Of a stretch of 64,000 nucleotides of DNA, positions 12,040 through 22,777 are shown in pieces. Each line of letters starts with the position of its first letter. The stretch's first letter is position 1. Where the stretch lies: the NCBI RefSeq assembly GCF_014926585.1, contig NZ_CP045422.1:1962501-2026500 (forward strand). Reading direction: 5' to 3'. The notes under the pieces are model-generated. The model made no database searches. It was not told the DNA's origin and worked only from the letters and a program-made list of their open reading frames with translations. This DNA is from Devosia beringensis (GTDB taxonomy: Bacteria > Pseudomonadota > Alphaproteobacteria > Rhizobiales > Devosiaceae). The position numbers were made by a program, and so were the translations under genes.

Positions 12040-14208
12040 ATGACATCGCTCTTGGGCAATATTCGCCTCACCGCTGCCATCGCCGCCATGGCCATCGGCT
12101 CGATCACCATCGCCATTGCCGCCGTGGTCGCCGGATTGTTCGTCAGCCTCTCGGGCAGCGCCAGTGCCGACGTGGACAAGGCGCTCCAGAGCGCGACCCG
12201 GATCACCGCACAGATCCTCAGCGTCAACCTGCCCAGCCTTGAAGTGGGGCCGGACGAGGCGGGTAATGTCGCCAGCCTGACCATGCGGTCGATGCCGCGC
12301 TTCCGCAATGACGGCGTCATCGACACGGTGGCTAGCGTGTCGGCGCAGGATGCCAGCATCTATGTGTTCGACGCCGAACTCGGTCCCGATTTCAGCATCG
12401 GTACCACCAGCCTGACCGGTGCCGATGGGGCGCGTCTGGTCGATCGACCCATTGTCGCCGGCACGGCGCTGTTTGAGGCAATGATGGCCAATGAGGCCGT
12501 GGTCGGCAACGAGACCATCAATGAGGTGGCCTATGCCACCCGCTACCAGCCCATCGCCATGGCCGATGGCACGGTGATCGGGGCCCTGTTCGTGGCGGTG
12601 GCGCGCGCACCCATCGAGGCGGTGGTTGGGCAGAGCCTGACCATGATGGCCATTGTCGGTGGTCTGGCGCTGCTGGTGATCGGCATCGTGGCGCTGCTGC
12701 TGTCGCGCGCTCTGACCCGACCCATACCGCGGCTGTCGGCCACCATGAATGCCATTGCCGAGGGCCAGCTCGATACCGAGGTGCCCTATACCGCCAATCG
12801 CAACGAGATTGGCAGCATGGCGCGGGCGGTGGAAGTGTTCCGCACCAATTCGCTCCGCATCGCCGAGCTGGGCGCAGAAACCGGGCGGCATCTGGAGATC
12901 GCGGCGGACCATACCGGCCAGCTCAATGCCATTTCCATGTCGCAGCTGGTTGCCGAATTCACCCTGAGCGGCGAGCTGATCACGGCAAACCCGCTGTTCC
13001 TTGACCTGATGGGCTATCGGCTTGCCGATCTGGTGGGGCAGCCCAATGCCCGATTGCTGTTTGGCGCGCAGTCGACCGACCCCACCTATCAGCAGTTCTG
13101 GCGCGATCTGGCAGAAGGCGCGTTCAAGAGCGGCGAATATCGACGCCGCACCAGCAATGGCGGCGAAGTGTGGATCCAGAGTACCTTCACGCCGATCCTG
13201 GGGCTCGACGGCGCGCCCTACAAGGTCGTGCAGTTCGCCACCGATGTCACCGCCCGCAAGCAGGCCGTGACGGCCGTCGGCGCCGCCCTCGTGGCGCTGG
13301 CCAAGGGTGATCTGAGCCACGGCATCGATACCCAGTTTGACGCCGAATTCGAAGATCTGCGCCAGGCGCTCAACAGCACAGTGGCGCGCTTTGCCGATGT
13401 GGTCGGTCAGCTGCGCCAGGCGTCCCGCTCGATCCGCGTGGCCACGGGAGAAATCCTGTCCGGCGCCAATGATCTGAGCGAACGCACCACCAGGCAGGCT
13501 GCCACCATCGAGGAAACTTCGGCTGCCATGGAACAGCTGGCCGGCACGGTGGCGGACAATGCCAAACGGGCCCAGGACGCGGCCAGCAAGGCGCTGGCGG
13601 TTTCCGGCAGTGCCTCGGCCAGTGGCGAGGTCATGACCCAGGCCAGCGCCGCCATGGAGCGCATTACCTCCAGTTCAGCCAAGATCTCGAGCATTATCGG
13701 CATGATCGACGACATTGCCTTCCAGACCAACCTGCTGGCCCTCAATGCTTCAGTGGAAGCGGCCCGCGCCGGCGATGCCGGCAAGGGCTTTGCCGTGGTG
13801 GCGGTGGAAGTACGCCGGCTGGCGCAATCGGCAGCGTCGGCCTCGGCCGACGTCAAGGTGCTGATCGAACAGAGTGCCCGCGAGGTCAAGGCCGGCAGCA
13901 CGCTGGTCAGCGATGCCGCCGAGCGGCTGTCGGACATGCTGGGCGCTGCCGAACAGAATACGGCGCTGGTGGAGGGCATTGCCCGCGCCAGCCGCGATCA
14001 GGCCACCGCCATTGACGAGGTCAGCATCTCGGTGCGCACGCTCGATGAGATGACCCAGCACAATGCAGCGCTGGTCGAGGAGACGAATGCGGCCATCGAG
14101 CAGACCGAATCGGAAGCGCGGACACTGGACCAGATCGTCGATATCTTTGTTCTTGCGGAAGAAGTTCAGCAAAAACAAGTAGTTGACCGGCGCCGCAGCG
14201 CGGCGTGA
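12040..14208 (+). CDS. Methyl-accepting chemotaxis protein with periplasmic sensor, HAMP and PAS
   Basis: A 722-residue chemoreceptor. Order seen: N-terminal membrane helix (about 11-38), periplasmic Cache-like sensor (about 40-200), second helix (about 205-225), HAMP (about 226-280), a PAS domain (about 295-405, ending in the [12 protein letters not shown] linker), a second HAMP-like segment, and the cytoplasmic signalling hairpin whose tip is [20 protein letters not shown]. No C-terminal CheR/CheB docking pentapeptide is visible. The sensor and PAS suggest both external and internal cues; ligands cannot be told from sequence. It precedes a secreted sensor-domain protein and a second receptor on the same strand. 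Confidence 0.93.
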   Translation: MTSLLGNIRLTAAIAAMAIGSITIAIAAVVAGLFVSLSGSASADVDKALQSATRITAQILSVNLPSLEVGPDEAGNVASLTMRSMPRFRNDGVIDTVASVSAQDASIYVFDAELGPDFSIGTTSLTGADGARLVDRPIVAGTALFEAMMANEAVVGNETINEVAYATRYQPIAMADGTVIGALFVAVARAPIEAVVGQSLTMMAIVGGLALLVIGIVALLLSRALTRPIPRLSATMNAIAEGQLDTEVPYTANRNEIGSMARAVEVFRTNSLRIAELGAETGRHLEIAADHTGQLNAISMSQLVAEFTLSGELITANPLFLDLMGYRLADLVGQPNARLLFGAQSTDPTYQQFWRDLAEGAFKSGEYRRRTSNGGEVWIQSTFTPILGLDGAPYKVVQFATDVTARKQAVTAVGAALVALAKGDLSHGIDTQFDAEFEDLRQALNSTVARFADVVGQLRQASRSIRVATGEILSGANDLSERTTRQAATIEETSAAMEQLAGTVADNAKRAQDAASKALAVSGSASASGEVMTQASAAMERITSSSAKISSIIGMIDDIAFQTNLLALNASVEAARAGDAGKGFAVVAVEVRRLAQSAASASADVKVLIEQSAREVKAGSTLVSDAAERLSDMLGAAEQNTALVEGIARASRDQATAIDEVSISVRTLDEMTQHNAALVEETNAAIEQTESEARTLDQIVDIFVLAEEVQQKQVVDRRRSAA

Positions 14209-14310
14209 GCGGTTAAATTCCCCTGAGCTAATTAATTTAGAGATTATTCATAGAGCTCAAGGATGCTTGTGCCCACGCCGCCATTGTGCGCGGCAGAGGA
14301 GAACAAGCTC

Positions 14311-14907
14311 ATGACCATCCATTCCATGCTGCGGCCGGGCCTGGCGGCGCTGACTCTCGCAGCCCTGCTGTCGACCAGTGCCGCACTGCAGGCACAGGAT
14401 GAATTCACCGCGCCGCTGACCGAACTGGCCAAAAGCGAGATCGCGGCCTTTGCTGCCAATCCCGCTCTGATCGAGGCCATCAACGCCCAGAACGCCATGA
14501 GCGGCGCCTATGACCAGGCCAAGATCGATGCGCTGGACACGCAGTGGCGCGCCGAGGTCGATGCCTCCGCCAAGCCGCTGATCGATGCCACGATGGGAAA
14601 TGCGGCCTCGGCCTATCTCAAGTCCGTCCAGGACGAGTCGCTGGGCAAATATACCGAAATCTTCGCCATGGATGCCAAGGGCCTCAATGTGGCCCAGAGC
14701 ACGCTGACCTCTGACTATTGGCAGGGTGATGAAGACAAGTTCACCGCCAGCTTTGGTGCCGGCGCGGATGCCGTCCATATCGGCGAGATCGAACAGGACG
14801 AAAGCACGCAGGCCTTCCAGAGCCAGGTTTCGGTGCCGATCACCGATCCGGCGACCGGCGCGCTGATTGGCGCCATCACGGTCGGCGTCGACGTCTCGAT
14901 GCTCTGA
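14311..14907 (+). CDS. Secreted stand-alone Cache/PDC-like sensor-domain protein
   Basis: A 198-residue protein beginning with a signal peptide (hydrophobic stretch about 10-28, Ala-x-Ala near AALQAQ), with no later membrane helix. The mature part ([20 protein letters not shown] onward, ending in a repeating [20 protein letters not shown] pattern) resembles the membrane-distal Cache/PDC domain of chemoreceptors, but there is no signalling domain. The chosen ATG has AGGAGA nine bases before it. It lies between two chemoreceptor genes on the same strand, which suggests a periplasmic partner or ligand-binding subunit. That role is inference; the fold is a visual similarity. Confidence 0.65.
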   Translation: MTIHSMLRPGLAALTLAALLSTSAALQAQDEFTAPLTELAKSEIAAFAANPALIEAINAQNAMSGAYDQAKIDALDTQWRAEVDASAKPLIDATMGNAASAYLKSVQDESLGKYTEIFAMDAKGLNVAQSTLTSDYWQGDEDKFTASFGAGADAVHIGEIEQDESTQAFQSQVSVPITDPATGALIGAITVGVDVSML

Positions 14908-14947
14908 TCGCTCGCTACACTTTGCCACCTGTGCTGTACGAGGACCA

Positions 14948-16930
14948 ATGATGATCAAACTTACACTCACCCAGAAAATCGTTGGCCTCGTGCTGCTTGC
15001 GCTCATCGCGGGTTCCGCTGCGATCAGCTATGTCGGTGCCAGCCAGAATGCGGCCCTGCTGCGCTCGGAGCTGGAAAAGGCCAATATGGCCCTGTCTGCG
15101 GGCAGTACCGAGCAGCTCGCCGGCGGCATCCGGTTCGGCAAGGCCGACGCGCTGATGACGGCCTATGCCGGGCTGGAAAAATCGCTGGGCGAGCAGTTCA
15201 AGGCCGGCGCCAGTTACAATATGGAATCGGCAATCATCGTCACGACGTCCGAGGATGCGCCCACCAACGCTGCCATGGCTGACGTGGCTGGCAAGGCGCT
15301 GGCCAGCGGCAAGACCGAGATCGTTTCGGAAGGCGCCATTGCCTATGTCGCCGTGCCGGCACGTTTTGGCCCCGAGGCGAGCACTGTGGGTGTCGCCGCC
15401 TATGCCTGGGACTTGAGCAAGAGTCTGGCCGAACAGGGCAAGACCCTGGTCACCGCTGCCCTGGCCGGCGTTGCGGTCACCGCGGTGCTGGTTGTGGCCC
15501 TCTACTTCTTCATTCGCCTGTCGATCACCGGACCCCTGTTGAACCTGGTGCGGATCGCCACGCAGATTGCCGAGGATCCCGCCTCGGTCGATGTGGTACC
15601 GGCGACAAACCGTACCGACGAGCTGGGCGCCATGGCCCGGGCCGTGGAAGTGTTCCGCGAGAACGGCCAGAAGGTGGCGCAGATGACCGAGGCCGAAGCC
15701 GCCCAGGTGATCCGCAGCCAGGCCGAACGCGCCCAGATGATGCAGGAACTGCAGCGGGCCTTTGGCAATGTGGTGGATGCCGCCATTGCCGGGGACTTTT
15801 CGCGGCGTGTCGACGCCGAATTCCCCGATGCCGAACTCAATGCGCTGGCCGGTTCGGTCAATACCCTGGTCGAAACGGTCGATGGCGGGCTCAGCGAAAC
15901 CGGCCAGGTACTGGCGGCCCTGGCCGAGACCGACCTGACCCATCGGGTCAAGGGCGACTACAAGGGCGCCTTCGGCAAGCTGCGCGACGATACCAATGCG
16001 GTGGCCGACAAGCTGACCGATATCGTCGGGCAGTTGCGCAAGACCTCACGCGGCGTGCGTTCGGCCACGAGCGAAATCCTGGCCGGCGCCAATGACCTTT
16101 CCGAGCGCACCACCAAGCAGGCCGCCACCATCGAAGAGACTTCGGCCACCGTCGAGCAGCTGGCCAATACGGTGCTGGCCAATGCCAACAAGGCGCAGGC
16201 AGCCAGCCTCAAGTCACAAGACGTATCGCGCACCGCCGAAGAGGGCGGCGTGGTGATGGGCCAGGCGACCGGAGCGATGGAGCGCATCACCAGTTCCTCG
16301 GCCAAGATCTCCAATATCATCGGGCTGATCGACGACATCGCCTTCCAGACCAACCTTTTGGCGCTCAACGCCTCGGTGGAAGCGGCCCGTGCCGGCGATG
16401 CCGGCAAGGGCTTTGCCGTGGTGGCGGTGGAAGTGCGGCGGCTGGCGCAGTCGGCGGCCAGCGCCTCGGCTGACGTCAAGGTGCTGATCGAGCAAAGCGC
16501 GGGCGAGGTGGCGGGTGGCTCCAAGCTGGTGGCAGAAGCGGCCAGCAAGCTGGGCGCCATCCTTGAGGGCATCCGCGAGAACAGTGCCGTCATGGAGGGC
16601 ATTGCCCGCGACAGCAAGGAACAGGCGACCGCCATCGACGAGGTCAATGTCGCGGTGCGGCAGATGGACGAGATGACCCAGCACAATGCGGCGCTGGTGG
16701 AAGAGACCAATGCGGCCATCGAGCAGACCGAGGGTCAGGCCAGCGAACTCGACCGGATCGTGGACATCTTCGTGCTCGACGACACCGCCCGGCCGGCCCG
16801 CGCCGAGGCAGCCAGCCAGAGCGCGCCGCGGAATGGCATCAAGGGATTGCAGGACAAGGTCCGGCATGCCGCCAAGGCCCTGACCAGCCACGGCAATGCC
16901 GCCGTCGCCCAGGACTGGAACGAGTTCTAG
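14948..16930 (+). CDS. Methyl-accepting chemotaxis protein
   Basis: A 660-residue chemoreceptor starting at ATG 14948 with AGGA upstream. It has a membrane helix at about 8-28, a periplasmic region of about 140 residues, a second helix near 175-200, two HAMP segments (about 205-255 and 295-345) and the conserved signalling hairpin. The hairpin tip and the stretch [23 protein letters not shown] are nearly identical to the receptor encoded just upstream, so the signalling parts look recently duplicated while the sensors differ. The C-terminus is variable with no obvious CheR/CheB pentapeptide. Confidence 0.93.
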   Translation: MMIKLTLTQKIVGLVLLALIAGSAAISYVGASQNAALLRSELEKANMALSAGSTEQLAGGIRFGKADALMTAYAGLEKSLGEQFKAGASYNMESAIIVTTSEDAPTNAAMADVAGKALASGKTEIVSEGAIAYVAVPARFGPEASTVGVAAYAWDLSKSLAEQGKTLVTAALAGVAVTAVLVVALYFFIRLSITGPLLNLVRIATQIAEDPASVDVVPATNRTDELGAMARAVEVFRENGQKVAQMTEAEAAQVIRSQAERAQMMQELQRAFGNVVDAAIAGDFSRRVDAEFPDAELNALAGSVNTLVETVDGGLSETGQVLAALAETDLTHRVKGDYKGAFGKLRDDTNAVADKLTDIVGQLRKTSRGVRSATSEILAGANDLSERTTKQAATIEETSATVEQLANTVLANANKAQAASLKSQDVSRTAEEGGVVMGQATGAMERITSSSAKISNIIGLIDDIAFQTNLLALNASVEAARAGDAGKGFAVVAVEVRRLAQSAASASADVKVLIEQSAGEVAGGSKLVAEAASKLGAILEGIRENSAVMEGIARDSKEQATAIDEVNVAVRQMDEMTQHNAALVEETNAAIEQTEGQASELDRIVDIFVLDDTARPARAEAASQSAPRNGIKGLQDKVRHAAKALTSHGNAAVAQDWNEF

Positions 16931-16973
16931 GCCGCGCTCGAAAGCGCATGGCCGATGCCGATCGCGGTGGGCC

Positions 16974-17660
16974 CTAGGCCAGGGCCGCCGCGACCAGGGC
17001 CTTGGCGTGCAGGTCGGTGGTGTCATAGACCGGCAGCGGGCTCACATCGTCGTCGATCAGCATGGTGATCTCGGTGCAGCCCAGGATGACGGCTTCGGCG
17101 CCACGGGCGGCGAGGCGGGTAATGGCATCGACATAGACCCGGCGAGACTCGTCACGCACGATGCCGCGACAGAGTTCGTCATAGATGATGCCGTTGAGAT
17201 TGGTGCGGTCGACCTCGGGGATCAGCGACACCAGGCCCCGCGCGCTCAGGCGATCGCGGTAGAAATCCATTTCCATGGTGAAGCGGGTGCCCAACAGGCC
17301 CACCGTGCCAAAGCCGTCCGCCAGCAGCGCGTCGCTGGTCGGGTCGGCAATATGGATGAAGGGCACGTTCAGGTCGGCGGTGATGGCCTCAGCCACGACA
17401 TGCATGGTGTTGGTGGCCAGGCCAATGACTTCGGCCCCCGCGGCCTGCAACTGCCGGGCTATCCCGGCCAGTACCGCACCGGCGCCGGCCCAGTCGCCGT
17501 CAGACTGCATCTGGGCTATGGGGGCAAAATCTACCGAATGCAGGATCACCGGAGCGGAATGCAGCCCGCCCAGGCGGCGCGCCGTCTCCTGGTTGAGCAC
17601 GCGGTAATAGTGCGCCGAGGATTCCCAGCTCATGCCGCCGATAAGGCCGATGGTCTTCAT
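16974..17660 (-). CDS. Aspartate/glutamate (amino acid) racemase family protein
   Basis: A 228-residue cofactor-independent racemase. The first catalytic position lies in ATNTMH (Thr at residue 83) and the second in LGCTEI (Cys at 195). A Thr/Cys pair with this spacing is like E. coli YgeA, a broad-specificity amino acid racemase, rather than the Cys/Cys pair of MurI or classical aspartate racemase. The N-terminus MKTIGLIGGMSWESSAHYYR is typical. It is three bases downstream of rppH, so probably in one transcript. It would make D-amino acids; the substrate is unknown. Confidence 0.85.
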   Translation of the reverse strand: MKTIGLIGGMSWESSAHYYRVLNQETARRLGGLHSAPVILHSVDFAPIAQMQSDGDWAGAGAVLAGIARQLQAAGAEVIGLATNTMHVVAEAITADLNVPFIHIADPTSDALLADGFGTVGLLGTRFTMEMDFYRDRLSARGLVSLIPEVDRTNLNGIIYDELCRGIVRDESRRVYVDAITRLAARGAEAVILGCTEITMLIDDDVSPLPVYDTTDLHAKALVAAALA

Positions 17661-17663
17661 GGC

Positions 17664-18203
17664 TCAGGTATGGGTGAAGCGTTGGGGAATGTCGGCAAAG
17701 GCGGCGACGACGCGGTCATAGGCGTCCTTCTTGAACGGCACGATCAGCGCCGGCACGTGGCTGAGCCGCTCCCAGCGCCAGGCGTCGAACTCGGCAGGGT
17801 ATTTGCCGGCGCCGGGGGTCAGGACATCGATCTCGCTGTCCTTGCCGGTAAAGGCAAAGGCGAACCAGCGCTGGCGCTGGCCGCGATACTTGCCCTTGAG
17901 CGCAATGCCCAGCGCTTCATCGGGCAGGTCGTAGTGAATCCATTCAGGGGCTTCGGCCAGCAGGCTGACCGAGGTAATATTGGTTTCCTCGTGCAGTTCA
18001 CGCAAGGCGGCGCGCAGCGGATCCTCGCCCTTGTCGATGCCGCCCTGCGGCATCTGCCAGGGGGCCTCTACTTCGGAGCGGTCTTCGGCGTCACGATCGG
18101 CCAGGCGCCGGCCAATGAAGACATTGCCCTGCTGGTTGAAGATGGCGACACCCACGCAGTCGCGATAGGGCAGGGATTGGCGGTCGGGGCGCGGAGACGT
18201 CAT
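17664..18203 (-). CDS. rppH: RNA pyrophosphohydrolase (Nudix)
   Basis: RppH removes pyrophosphate from 5'-triphosphate mRNA ends and so starts decay; close homologues also hydrolyse dinucleoside polyphosphates. The 179-residue protein has a complete Nudix box at about residues 54-76 (GIDKGE...RELHEE), preceded by the PWQMPQGG motif typical of RppH. It follows the divergent deacetylase gene by nine bases. Confidence 0.93.
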   Translation of the reverse strand: MTSPRPDRQSLPYRDCVGVAIFNQQGNVFIGRRLADRDAEDRSEVEAPWQMPQGGIDKGEDPLRAALRELHEETNITSVSLLAEAPEWIHYDLPDEALGIALKGKYRGQRQRWFAFAFTGKDSEIDVLTPGAGKYPAEFDAWRWERLSHVPALIVPFKKDAYDRVVAAFADIPQRFTHT

Positions 18204-18212
18204 GGCTAAGCT

Positions 18213-19337
18213 CTATTTCATCAATGCGCTGGCGGGCACCAGCAGAATGCCCTTGGATTCAAGATCCCGGGCCCACTCGGCCAGGGTATTGATCGAGATG
18301 GGCAGCGCGCTGACAATACCGATTGCGTGCCCATTCTCCAGCGCCGTCGCCTCAAGGCTGGCAAGCGCTGACAGAATGGATGCGCGCGCCGGATTGGCGT
18401 CGATCAGCAGGTCGGCCCGCGAGAAGGGCACCTTGTTGCCCTCGGCCAGTTGCGGGGCGAGCGAACGGTTGGACGAGCCGTCATCAAGATAGCCGAGGCC
18501 GCGCGCGCCCAGCTCTTCCATCAACGGCGAAAAATCGGCAGCCGAGGCGGTGAAGCGGGCCCCCATATTGTTGATCAGGCCGACATAGCCGCCAAAGCGC
18601 GACATCAGCCAGAACAGCTTGTCCAGGTTGGCGCGGGCGGGTTCGCCGGTCAGCAGGGTCTGGGGACCCGGATCGTTCTGCGGATAGTCGAAGGGCTCCA
18701 GCGGCACTTCGAGCAGCACTTCGTGGTCAGCGGTGCGGGCCGCGGCGACCGTGGTGCTGAGGGCCTTGCCATAGGGGGCAAAGGCCAGCGTGATCTCGCT
18801 GGGCAGGGCATCGATGGCCTCGAGCGAGCCCTGCTCGTTGATGCCCAGGCCGGTCACGACGATGGCGATCATCGGGCTGCCGCTGGCCACGGCGTCGCCA
18901 CTAGGGTGGGCATAGGCGGCAAAGGGCGTGAGGCCGGTGGCCGAGATGCGTGGGATCGGGCCATTGGCCGTTTCCTCGCTCAGATCGGGCAGGGCGCCAA
19001 AGATGTCGGGCAGGCCGATGACCGAACTGCGCCCGCCGGCCCCGGTGGTGATGGCGGTGATCGAGCCGTCGGTGGGGAATTGCTGGGGATCGGCTGTGAT
19101 CGTCACCGGGCCGTCCGCGACATTGTTGGCCACCTCGTTGGCGTCGCGGGTGCTGGTGACGGCGACTTCCTGGCTGGGCCGTCCGCCATCGGGATCATCC
19201 ACCATCAGCACGCGCGCCACAAAGCCGATGGCGAGCAGCGCCAGCAGGCCGAACAGGATGCGGGCGATCGGCAGCCTCCTGGTGGCGCCGGGTCGCGGCC
19301 GGCGACCGGTCAGAGGCGTGGTCAGATCATCGGTCAT
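18213..19337 (-). CDS. Divergent polysaccharide deacetylase family protein
   Basis: From the ATG at 19337 the protein is 374 residues, with a short basic N-terminus, one membrane helix (about 22-42) and a low-complexity linker. The periplasmic domain has motifs of the divergent polysaccharide deacetylase family: IAIVVTGLG, LLEVPLEPFDYP, NNMGARFTA and YLDDG. The family is common in alphaproteobacteria next to ctpA and envC, suggesting a role in envelope remodelling; its substrate is not established. An intrinsic terminator lies between ctpA and this gene, so it probably has its own promoter or depends on read-through. Confidence 0.82.
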   Translation of the reverse strand: MTDDLTTPLTGRRPRPGATRRLPIARILFGLLALLAIGFVARVLMVDDPDGGRPSQEVAVTSTRDANEVANNVADGPVTITADPQQFPTDGSITAITTGAGGRSSVIGLPDIFGALPDLSEETANGPIPRISATGLTPFAAYAHPSGDAVASGSPMIAIVVTGLGINEQGSLEAIDALPSEITLAFAPYGKALSTTVAAARTADHEVLLEVPLEPFDYPQNDPGPQTLLTGEPARANLDKLFWLMSRFGGYVGLINNMGARFTASAADFSPLMEELGARGLGYLDDGSSNRSLAPQLAEGNKVPFSRADLLIDANPARASILSALASLEATALENGHAIGIVSALPISINTLAEWARDLESKGILLVPASALMK

Positions 19338-19350
19338 CGCGCGGGATCCC

Positions 19351-19395
19351 AATAAAAGCTGGGGCGAGGCAGCGAATCAGCTGCCCCGCCCCAGC
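19351..19395 (-). terminator. Intrinsic terminator after ctpA
   Basis: Minus-strand reading: a 16-bp stem (19380-19395 with 19358-19373, one G-U pair), 6-nt loop, then TTTTATT. It directly follows the ctpA stop and sits just before the deacetylase start, ending the rsfS-rlmH-envC-ctpA transcript. Confidence 0.88.
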
Positions 19396-19417
19396 AATTT
19401 CATACCACAGGGACGGA

Positions 19418-20803
19418 CTATTCCGCCTTGGGCGGAAAGGCGTCGTCGGTTTCCCCGCCATCGATCAGGCGGATAGCATATTGCAGCTGGGTATCTTCAG
19501 CCTTGTCGGCGGGCACGTAAACCGAGGAGCCGACGGTGGTCTCCTCCTGGCCCTCGATGGTGATGTGGCCGGCCAGGCCTGCCTCGCCGATGATCTCGTC
19601 GCGGCCCTGGAGTTCTTCGGGCACGTTCTGGAAGATCTCGATGTCGGGGGTAATGCCGACGGCCTGGATGGAGCGGTTGTTGGGCGTGTAGTAACGCGCG
19701 GTCGTCAGGCGCATGGCGCCGTCGGGACCTAGCGAGATGATCGACTGCACCGAGCCCTTGCCGAAGGAACGGGTTCCCACGACCGTGGCACGCTTGTGAT
19801 CCTGCAAGGCGCCGGCAACAATTTCGGAGGCCGAGGCCGAGCCGCCATTGATCAGCACCACCAGCGGCACGTCGGCGATCTGGGCGTCCAGCGCGTCTGG
19901 CTGGGCGTCATAGCGGGCGCTTTCCTCGGGCAGGCGACCACGGGTGAGCACCACGGCGCCCTGCTTGAGGAAGGCATCGGCCACATAGACGGACTGATCG
20001 ACCAGGCCGCCCGGATTGTTGCGCAGATCGAGGATAATGCCCTTGGGCGCCACGCCGTCACGATCGGCATAGACATCCTTGATGGCCTTTTCGATGCCCA
20101 CAAACGCCTGTTCGGAGAAGCGCGACAGGCGGATCACGGCGACATCGCCCGCTTCGCCTTCAAGCGAATAGCGCACGGCGCGCATGGCGATGACAGCGCG
20201 GGTCAGTTCGAAGTCCAGCGGCTTTTCGACCCCTTCGCGTACCACGGTGACCTTGATGCCGGTGCCGATGGGGCCGCGCATCTTGCCGACGGCCTCGTCC
20301 AGGGTAAGGCCCTGGACCTGGACACCGTCGAGTTCGACGATCAGGTCATTGGCCATGATGCCGGCCTTGGCGGCCGGTGTGTCATCGATGGGCGAGACCA
20401 CCTTGATGACGCCCTCTTCCATGGTCACTTCAATGCCCAGGCCGCCAAACTCGCCGGACGTGTCCTGGCGCATGTCGTCATAGTCGGCTGGCGGCAGATA
20501 GCCCGAATGGGGGTCGAGCGAGGTCAGCATGCCCTGGATGGCGGCGCGGATCAGCTCCTGCTCATCGGGTGGATCGACATATTCGGCGCGAATGCGGTCG
20601 AAGATTTCGCCGAACAGGTTGAGGTCGGCATAGATTTCGAGCGGATCGCGGGGCTTGCCGGCCGCAGCGGCGGGATCGGGCTCGATCTCCTCGGCCCCGG
20701 GAACGGGCTCGACCTGCGCCGGTGCGTCCTGCGCATGCAGGGGGGCAAGGGGCAGCAGCAGCGCCAAGGCAAGGATGGTGGCGCGGAAGGGAAGCAGGCG
20801 CAT
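19418..20803 (-). CDS. ctpA: Carboxy-terminal processing protease (S41 family)
   Basis: A 461-residue periplasmic serine protease. It has a signal peptide (residues 1-24, ending PLHAQD), a linker, a PDZ domain (about 100-190) and the S41 catalytic domain with the Ser in GGSASASEI and the Lys in FGKGSVQS, which form the Ser-Lys dyad. The start is set at the ATG at 20803, 7 bp after the envC stop; the frame is open further upstream only as an overlap with envC. C-terminal proteases with EnvC-type partners act in peptidoglycan turnover; the operon arrangement is the usual one. Confidence 0.93.
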   Translation of the reverse strand: MRLLPFRATILALALLLPLAPLHAQDAPAQVEPVPGAEEIEPDPAAAAGKPRDPLEIYADLNLFGEIFDRIRAEYVDPPDEQELIRAAIQGMLTSLDPHSGYLPPADYDDMRQDTSGEFGGLGIEVTMEEGVIKVVSPIDDTPAAKAGIMANDLIVELDGVQVQGLTLDEAVGKMRGPIGTGIKVTVVREGVEKPLDFELTRAVIAMRAVRYSLEGEAGDVAVIRLSRFSEQAFVGIEKAIKDVYADRDGVAPKGIILDLRNNPGGLVDQSVYVADAFLKQGAVVLTRGRLPEESARYDAQPDALDAQIADVPLVVLINGGSASASEIVAGALQDHKRATVVGTRSFGKGSVQSIISLGPDGAMRLTTARYYTPNNRSIQAVGITPDIEIFQNVPEELQGRDEIIGEAGLAGHITIEGQEETTVGSSVYVPADKAEDTQLQYAIRLIDGGETDDAFPPKAE

Positions 20804-20810
20804 GAGGGTT

Positions 20811-22184
20811 CTATCCACTCTGTGTCGGGGTCGCCCACCAGCCGGTGGGATCGACGGGCTCATTGTTTTGTCGAAGTTCAATATAGAGGGTCGGCTGGTC
20901 CGCGCCAGCATTGGTGGTGACCGTGCGGCCAATTGTGCGTGAACCCATGGTGCCCAGCGGCATGCCCATTTGCACGAACTGACCGATATCGACCGTGACG
21001 GCATCCAGCCCGGCCAGCAGCATGGTGTAGCCTTGACCGCTATTGAGGATGACGATTTGGCCATAATTGAGGTAGGGGCCCTTATACAGCACCCAGCCAT
21101 CGGCCGGAGCCACAACCTGGGCCTCGGCCCGGGTGACCAAGGAGATGCCGTGATTGATGCCGCCAAAGCCATCGCTGGCCCCGTAATCGAGCACGTTGAC
21201 GCCATTGGCCGGCATGGTGAGATAGCCGCGGGCAACGCCAAAGGGGATGGCCGGCTCGGTACGGGCGCTGTTGGCCAGGGCCAGCTGGATGGCTTCGGGG
21301 GTCATCACCGGCAGGTCGGGGTCGAGGCCGGCATCAGCCGCCGCGGCTGCCTCGGACACCGAGCTGACCTGGGCCGAAAGCGAATCGACCAGTTCCTTGA
21401 GCGTGGAAGCCCTGGCTGCCAGGGCGACGGCCTCTTGCTCTTCGGCCGCCAGCTGCGTCGTGCGCACGCCAATGCCTTGCTTGCGCGCGGCAATGAGGGT
21501 GGCGATGCGCAACTGCTCTTCCTCGAGCACGGCATGGTTGGCGCGCAGCGTGGCTTCCTCGGCCAGAGCGGCGGTCTTGATGCGGGTCAGCTCGGTCAGG
21601 TCGGCGGTGACCGATTCGGCCTTGGCGCGCAGCTGAGGCACGATGGCGGCGATCAGGATGGCGCTGCGGGCCGAGCCCAGGGCGTCGTCGGGATCGACGA
21701 TCAGCGCCGGCGGCGGGTTGAGCGAGATGCGTTCGAGGGCCGCCAGCACATTGGCGATCTCGGCCTGTGAGCCATCGAGCCTGCCGCGTACTTCCAGTTC
21801 GGCGACGATGAGGTCGGAGAGGCGTGTCTCGACATCGGCAACTTCGATTTCGGCCAGCTTGACGCGCTGGGCCGCCGCGATCAGGGCGGCGTTCTGCTGG
21901 GTGCGATCGCCTTCCATGGCGGCGATTTCGGCCTTGAGCTCGTCAATGCGCTGCTGGCTGAGGGAAAGCGAGGATTCGACGGCCTCGAGGTCCGACTGGG
22001 TGGGGGCGGCGACGGTGGCGGGCTGTTCGGCGGCTGCGGGCGTTACAGCAGCGGGCGCTGCCGCGGGCGGGGCGGTCGGCGCGGGCGTTTCGGACTGGGC
22101 CAGCAGCGGCAGGCTCGACAAAGCCGCCAGCAGCGTGCCGGCAAGCCACAGTCCCCGTCTCTTGCCCGGCGCCAGCGCCATCAT
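20811..22184 (-). CDS. envC: EnvC-type murein hydrolase activator (degenerate LytM domain)
   Basis: A 457-residue exported protein. Signal peptide (about 8-30), an Ala/Pro-rich linker, two long coiled-coil segments (about 55-265) and a C-terminal LytM/M23 domain. The LytM metal site is degenerate: positions usually reading DHG and YAHL are NSG and LAGL here. That matches EnvC, which activates amidases rather than cutting peptidoglycan itself. The tandem ATGs at 22184/22181 are preceded by GGAG. The frame is open to 22289, but that would overlap rlmH and place the signal peptide internally. Neighbours rlmH and ctpA are conserved partners. Confidence 0.88.
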   Translation of the reverse strand: MMALAPGKRRGLWLAGTLLAALSSLPLLAQSETPAPTAPPAAAPAAVTPAAAEQPATVAAPTQSDLEAVESSLSLSQQRIDELKAEIAAMEGDRTQQNAALIAAAQRVKLAEIEVADVETRLSDLIVAELEVRGRLDGSQAEIANVLAALERISLNPPPALIVDPDDALGSARSAILIAAIVPQLRAKAESVTADLTELTRIKTAALAEEATLRANHAVLEEEQLRIATLIAARKQGIGVRTTQLAAEEQEAVALAARASTLKELVDSLSAQVSSVSEAAAAADAGLDPDLPVMTPEAIQLALANSARTEPAIPFGVARGYLTMPANGVNVLDYGASDGFGGINHGISLVTRAEAQVVAPADGWVLYKGPYLNYGQIVILNSGQGYTMLLAGLDAVTVDIGQFVQMGMPLGTMGSRTIGRTVTTNAGADQPTLYIELRQNNEPVDPTGWWATPTQSG

Positions 22185-22285
22185 GTCTCCAGCAGGGCGA
22201 TCTGCGCCCGAATCAATGCCGCACCATAGCAATGGTGCAGAAAACCGCAGGTTAACGCTGCTTAACCATGTCGTGAGCGGGATGG

Positions 22286-22768
22286 TCAATCGCCGCGATG
22301 ATAGGGGTGGCCGGCCAGAATGGTGGTGGTGCGATAAAGCTGCTCGGCCAGCATGATGCGCACCAGCTGGTGTGGCCAGGTCAGGGGGGAAAAGCTCAGC
22401 ACCAGGTCGGCGGCAGCAACGAAATCGGGGTCGAGGCCATCGGCGCCACCGATGACAAAGCTTACGGCCGGGCGGCCGTCATCGCGCCAGCGGCCGATCT
22501 GGTTGGCGAGTGCCTCCGAAGCGATGGCCTTGCCGCGTTCGTCCAGCGCCACGATCAGGCCCTCGGGCAAGGCGGCGCGCAGCGCCTTGGCTTCGTCGGC
22601 CTTGCGGCTGGCGGACGAGGAGGCGCGCGACTCGGTCTGCTCGATGACGTCAAAGCCCGTCAGCGCCAGCGGCTTGCCGCCGCCGACGGCGCGGTCGAGA
22701 TAGCGGGATACCATCTCGCGCTCCGGCCCGGCCTTCATGCGACCGACGGCCGCAATGGTGAGGCGCAC
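22286..22768 (-). CDS. rlmH: 23S rRNA pseudouridine-1915 N3-methyltransferase
   Basis: A 160-residue SPOUT methyltransferase that modifies 23S rRNA in the assembled ribosome. The knotted C-terminal half carries the SAM-binding VIGGADGL motif and ends in the conserved hydrophobic LVRIMLAEQLYR helix with YHRGD tail. It starts with GTG nine bases after rsfS, the usual bacterial pairing. Confidence 0.96.
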   Translation of the reverse strand: MRLTIAAVGRMKAGPEREMVSRYLDRAVGGGKPLALTGFDVIEQTESRASSSASRKADEAKALRAALPEGLIVALDERGKAIASEALANQIGRWRDDGRPAVSFVIGGADGLDPDFVAAADLVLSFSPLTWPHQLVRIMLAEQLYRTTTILAGHPYHRGD

Positions 22769-22777
22769 GGGGTCGCT

